A DNA stretch of 17,174 nucleotides, taken from the NCBI GenBank assembly GCA_027364825.1, contig DAHXOM010000189.1, positions 1 to 17,174 of the forward strand, in the 5' to 3' direction. This DNA is from a bacterium. Its GTDB lineage: Bacteria; JAMCPX01. Below are positions 15,467-17,174 of the stretch, in pieces. The position numbers and the translations under genes were made by a program. Every line of letters begins with the position of its first letter. Position 1 is the first letter of the stretch. Under the pieces are notes generated by a model. The model was not told where the DNA came from and made no database searches. It worked only from the letters and a program-made list of their open reading frames with translations.

Positions 15467-15495
15467 TCAATATCAGAACAAACATGATTGTGCAA
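15467..15495 (-). promoter_or_regulatory. Candidate sigma70 promoter of the catabolic operon
   Basis: On the minus strand, TTGCAC (15490-15495) and TATTGA (15467-15472) are separated by 17 bases. The -35 matches 5 of 6 bases and the -10 matches moderately; an overlapping TAAAAT lies just downstream. The region is AT-rich and lies between the 137-residue protein gene and the dehydrogenase gene. Confidence 0.4.
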
Positions 15496-15552
15496 ATAGA
15501 TTTGGTAAGTTTAATAAAATGAAAACAGCGGCAGTTTCCCTGAAAGGCTTCT

Positions 15553-15966
15553 TTATCCCTTGTTGGTCCAGATTGACCTGTTTGCCATGTAGCCCACATA
15601 CGCCACAACAATAACGGTACCTATCAATACCTGTAACGCTGATTTTTCGATTACCCCGTATGCAAAAGAAAATATACCGGTCAATAAAATAGAATGCACA
15701 AGGCTCCTCATGCGCCCCAGGAGACTGTTCTTCGTTGGATACCCGTCTGTTCCGTCTGGACCGGGCATTAATTTAAACTCAAGTGCTGTTGTTAATTGTT
15801 TTATGAACTTATCCGATATTGCCGGATAGGCTTTTTGAAGCTCTTTGTAACGCAATAAAGCTTCTTTTTCGAGATTGTTTTCCACACAGGCGTTTGCATA
15901 GCGCTGATGCTCCGCTTCATTGGACGGATCGTGCACAATATCTTTCCATAGGTCCTGTTCTAACAT
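15553..15966 (-). CDS. Hypothetical two-helix membrane protein
   Basis: This 137-residue protein is not assignable to a named family. Residues about 1-65 are soluble and helical, with a TPR-like pair (NEAEHQRYANACVENNLEKEALLRYKELQKAYP). Two hydrophobic helices follow at about 91-109 and 113-131, and the C-terminus is short. A tetratricopeptide-like cytoplasmic domain joined to a membrane hairpin suggests a scaffold or envelope role, but this is inference. The start at 15966 is chosen because a good promoter sits directly in front of it (-10 at 15974-15979); a frame from TTG at 16032 would begin upstream of that promoter. No ribosome site precedes the ATG. It diverges from the glycosylase gene. 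Confidence 0.65.
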   Translation of the reverse strand: MLEQDLWKDIVHDPSNEAEHQRYANACVENNLEKEALLRYKELQKAYPAISDKFIKQLTTALEFKLMPGPDGTDGYPTKNSLLGRMRSLVHSILLTGIFSFAYGVIEKSALQVLIGTVIVVAYVGYMANRSIWTNKG

Positions 15967-15973
15967 GCAATGC

Positions 15974-16002
15974 AGTATAGCATTAATCCATAAAAATGCC
16001 AG
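15974..16002 (-). promoter_or_regulatory. Promoter of the 137-residue membrane protein, probably leaderless
   Basis: On the minus strand CTGGCA (15997-16002), a 17-base spacer, and TATACT (15974-15979) preceded by TGC form a good extended -10 promoter. The expected transcript start, 7-8 bases after the -10 box, falls on or next to the ATG at 15966. Confidence 0.55.
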
Positions 16003-16025
16003 ACGTTTTCGGTTTCTTATTCCTG

Positions 16026-16054
16026 TTGACAATCCCGTTCTTCCTTCATAGTTA
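16026..16054 (+). promoter_or_regulatory. Candidate promoter of the glycosylase gene
   Basis: A perfect -35 TTGACA (16026-16031) is followed after 17 bases by TAGTTA (16049-16054), a poor -10. TATTAA at 16053-16058 is a better box but too far away (21 bases). The transcript start would be close to the GTG at 16062. Confidence 0.3.
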
Positions 16055-16061
16055 TTAACCT

Positions 16062-16889
16062 GTGAAACCTGAAAATCCGAAGACGGTCAGCTTAAAACAA
16101 TTCCGGACAATCATCTCCCGGCACTATCAAAAGCACGGACGGGTACTGCCGTGGCGCAATACAAAAAACCCTTACCATGTCCTGGTTTCCGAGGTGATGC
16201 TCCAGCAGACGCAGGTTCAGAGGGTTATCACGAAATTTGAGGAGTTTATCACTGCGTTCCCTGATTTTTCATCACTCGGGAAAGCCACGCTCAAAGAGGT
16301 ACTCCGCGTATGGCAGGGTATGGGGTATAACCGCCGCGCCATTGCGCTGAAAGAGACAGCAGCGCGGGTGATGCATGATTTCGACGGCACACTCCCGGAT
16401 TCTGTTGATGCGCTTGCAGCGCTTCCCGGGATCGGCAGGGCGACCGCCTCTGCAATCCGTGCCTTTGCATTCAACAGCCCGTCTTTTTTTATCGAAACAA
16501 ATATCCGGAGGGTCTTTCTCCATTTCTTCTTCAAGGACAGGAACAACGTCAAAGATATCGAGATCCTTCCGCTTGTTGAAAAGACACTGAATAAACGTAA
16601 CCCCAGGGAGTGGTATTATGCACTCATGGATTACGGTGTAATGCTCAAGCAGCAATACCCGGAGATCAATCAGAGGAGCGCCCATTATCAAAAGCAGAGC
16701 CCTTTTCAGGGGTCGAACAGACAGGTAAGAGGGAGAATAGTGAGAGCCCTTATCAAGGGGCATGCCTCATCGGGCGAGATCGCGCGGATGCTCATGCTTG
16801 ATGCCGGACAGACCAAAAAGATGCTCGCTCAACTTCAAAAAGAAGGGTTTATCGTAAAGAAAAGAACAGGCTATTCTATTGCAGAATAG
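16062..16889 (+). CDS. MutY/Nth-family DNA glycosylase without Fe-S cysteines
   Basis: This 275-residue HhH-GPD protein probably removes a mispaired or damaged base from DNA. LPWRNTKNPYHVLVSEVMLQQTQV matches MutY closely, with catalytic Glu44. The helix-hairpin-helix is LPGIGRATASAI (121 onwards). Where MutY has the catalytic Asp (LDGNV), this protein has Glu145 (IETNI). There is not one cysteine, so the [4Fe-4S] loop of MutY is absent. The C-terminal MutT-like domain that reads 8-oxoG is also absent; about 60 residues resembling a winged helix (GEIARMLMLDAGQTKKMLAQLQKEGFIVKK) follow instead. The start is GTG at 16062, no ribosome site is visible, and no other in-frame start precedes Glu44. 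Adenine specificity is uncertain. Confidence 0.85.
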   Translation: MKPENPKTVSLKQFRTIISRHYQKHGRVLPWRNTKNPYHVLVSEVMLQQTQVQRVITKFEEFITAFPDFSSLGKATLKEVLRVWQGMGYNRRAIALKETAARVMHDFDGTLPDSVDALAALPGIGRATASAIRAFAFNSPSFFIETNIRRVFLHFFFKDRNNVKDIEILPLVEKTLNKRNPREWYYALMDYGVMLKQQYPEINQRSAHYQKQSPFQGSNRQVRGRIVRALIKGHASSGEIARMLMLDAGQTKKMLAQLQKEGFIVKKRTGYSIAE

Positions 16890-16906
16890 AAGTGACTGTG
16901 CACGGA

Positions 16907-16935
16907 TTGCTCTCCCTGTCGTTTTCATGTATGCT
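16907..16935 (+). promoter_or_regulatory. Candidate promoter of the DUF3617 gene
   Basis: TTGCTC (16907-16912) and TATGCT (16930-16935) are separated by 17 bases, each matching 4 of 6 consensus bases. The start of transcription would fall near 16942, just before the AGGAGG ribosome site, giving a very short leader. Confidence 0.35.
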
Positions 16936-16958
16936 GAATACAAAGGAGGAAACAGAAG

Positions 16959-17174
16959 ATGAATACAAAACATTTGCTCTGGTCAGGGGTTATTTTATTG
17001 CTGCTTGCCACCGTGGTATACGCAGCTTCGCCAAAGATGCAGGACGGGCTATGGGAGATAACAACGTCGATGGAGATGAAAGGCATGAAGATGCCGTTTC
17101 CCATGAAGCCGGTAACGCAGACACAGTGTATCTCGAAAAAGGACGTTCAGGACCCGGAAAAAACAGTGCCTCAG
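16959..17174 (+). CDS. Secreted DUF3617-family protein (5' part, cut by the window end)
   Basis: The first 72 codons are present. Residues 1-22 form a clear Sec signal peptide (MNTKHLLW then a Leu/Val core and VVYAA), with a likely cut after Ala22 or Ala23. The mature start DGLWEITTSMEMKGMKMP and the later TQTQCISKKD (Cys57) match the DUF3617 family, small periplasmic proteins of unknown function that open with G-x-WEI/V and a conserved Cys. A strong AGGAGG (16944-16949) precedes the ATG. It lies 69 bases after the glycosylase gene and has its own possible promoter. The remaining part, probably about half, lies beyond the window. Confidence 0.85.
   Translation, partial: MNTKHLLWSGVILLLLATVVYAASPKMQDGLWEITTSMEMKGMKMPFPMKPVTQTQCISKKDVQDPEKTVPQ

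Noticed and set aside
15967..16032. TTG start giving 22 extra residues on the 137-residue membrane protein
   Set aside because: The best promoter for this gene lies inside the extension, so the extension would not be transcribed from it.
16871..16889. CTATTCT-ATTGC-AGAATAG hairpin at the end of the glycosylase gene
   Set aside because: A weak AT-rich stem inside coding sequence with no T-run; not a convincing terminator.

Overview
The window is one contiguous stretch of a moderate-GC bacterial chromosome, probably from an anaerobic, Gram-negative, deltaproteobacterial-like lineage (Desulfobacterota or a syntroph such as Syntrophorhabdales). That guess rests on gene content and style: a FabK-type reductase, a predicted non-discriminating AspRS, an acyl-CoA/thiolase/DUF35/CoA-transferase block, a TPR-fused O-antigen ligase, and dispersed hairpin repeats common in environmental genomes. 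No rRNA, tRNA, CRISPR array, phage or transposase gene is visible.

Left part (1-10712, all on +): folK (folate synthesis), a small subunit plus a GMC-family flavin oxidoreductase carrying a ferredoxin-like four-cysteine motif, a nitronate monooxygenase/FabK-family FMN enzyme, a 65-residue four-cysteine protein, argS, a membrane-anchored SPOR-domain protein, aspS, and a large O-antigen-ligase-like membrane protein with a C-terminal TPR array. Gaps are under 90 bases, so much of this may be co-transcribed. The functions are mixed: translation, envelope, folate and redox.

Convergent gap (10713-10931): a ~80-base palindromic dispersed repeat (TGTCATTGCGA arms) followed by a T-run and a second GC-rich hairpin. 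It separates the + genes from the - operon and may terminate transcription from both sides.

Catabolic operon (15392 down to 10932, all on -): acyl-CoA dehydrogenase, thiolase-fold enzyme, an 86-codon candidate small ORF, DUF35 zinc-ribbon protein, and CoA-transferase subunits A and B. A plausible sigma70 promoter and a 24-base palindrome lie in front of it. This is the most unusual part of the window. The thiolase-fold protein has Gly where thiolases carry the nucleophilic Cys, and the dehydrogenase has Gln where the catalytic Glu usually lies. There is no hydratase or hydroxyacyl-CoA dehydrogenase. The set resembles steroid side-chain (ChsE/Ltp2-DUF35) and benzylsuccinate (Bbs) modules without matching either. 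A 14-base inverted repeat encloses most of the segment between the thiolase and DUF35 genes.

Right end (15553-17174): a small two-helix membrane protein gene on - and a cysteine-free MutY-like DNA glycosylase gene on + diverge from a 95-base gap. The promoter of the membrane-protein gene places the transcript start at its ATG, so it is probably leaderless. The window ends inside a secreted DUF3617 protein gene.
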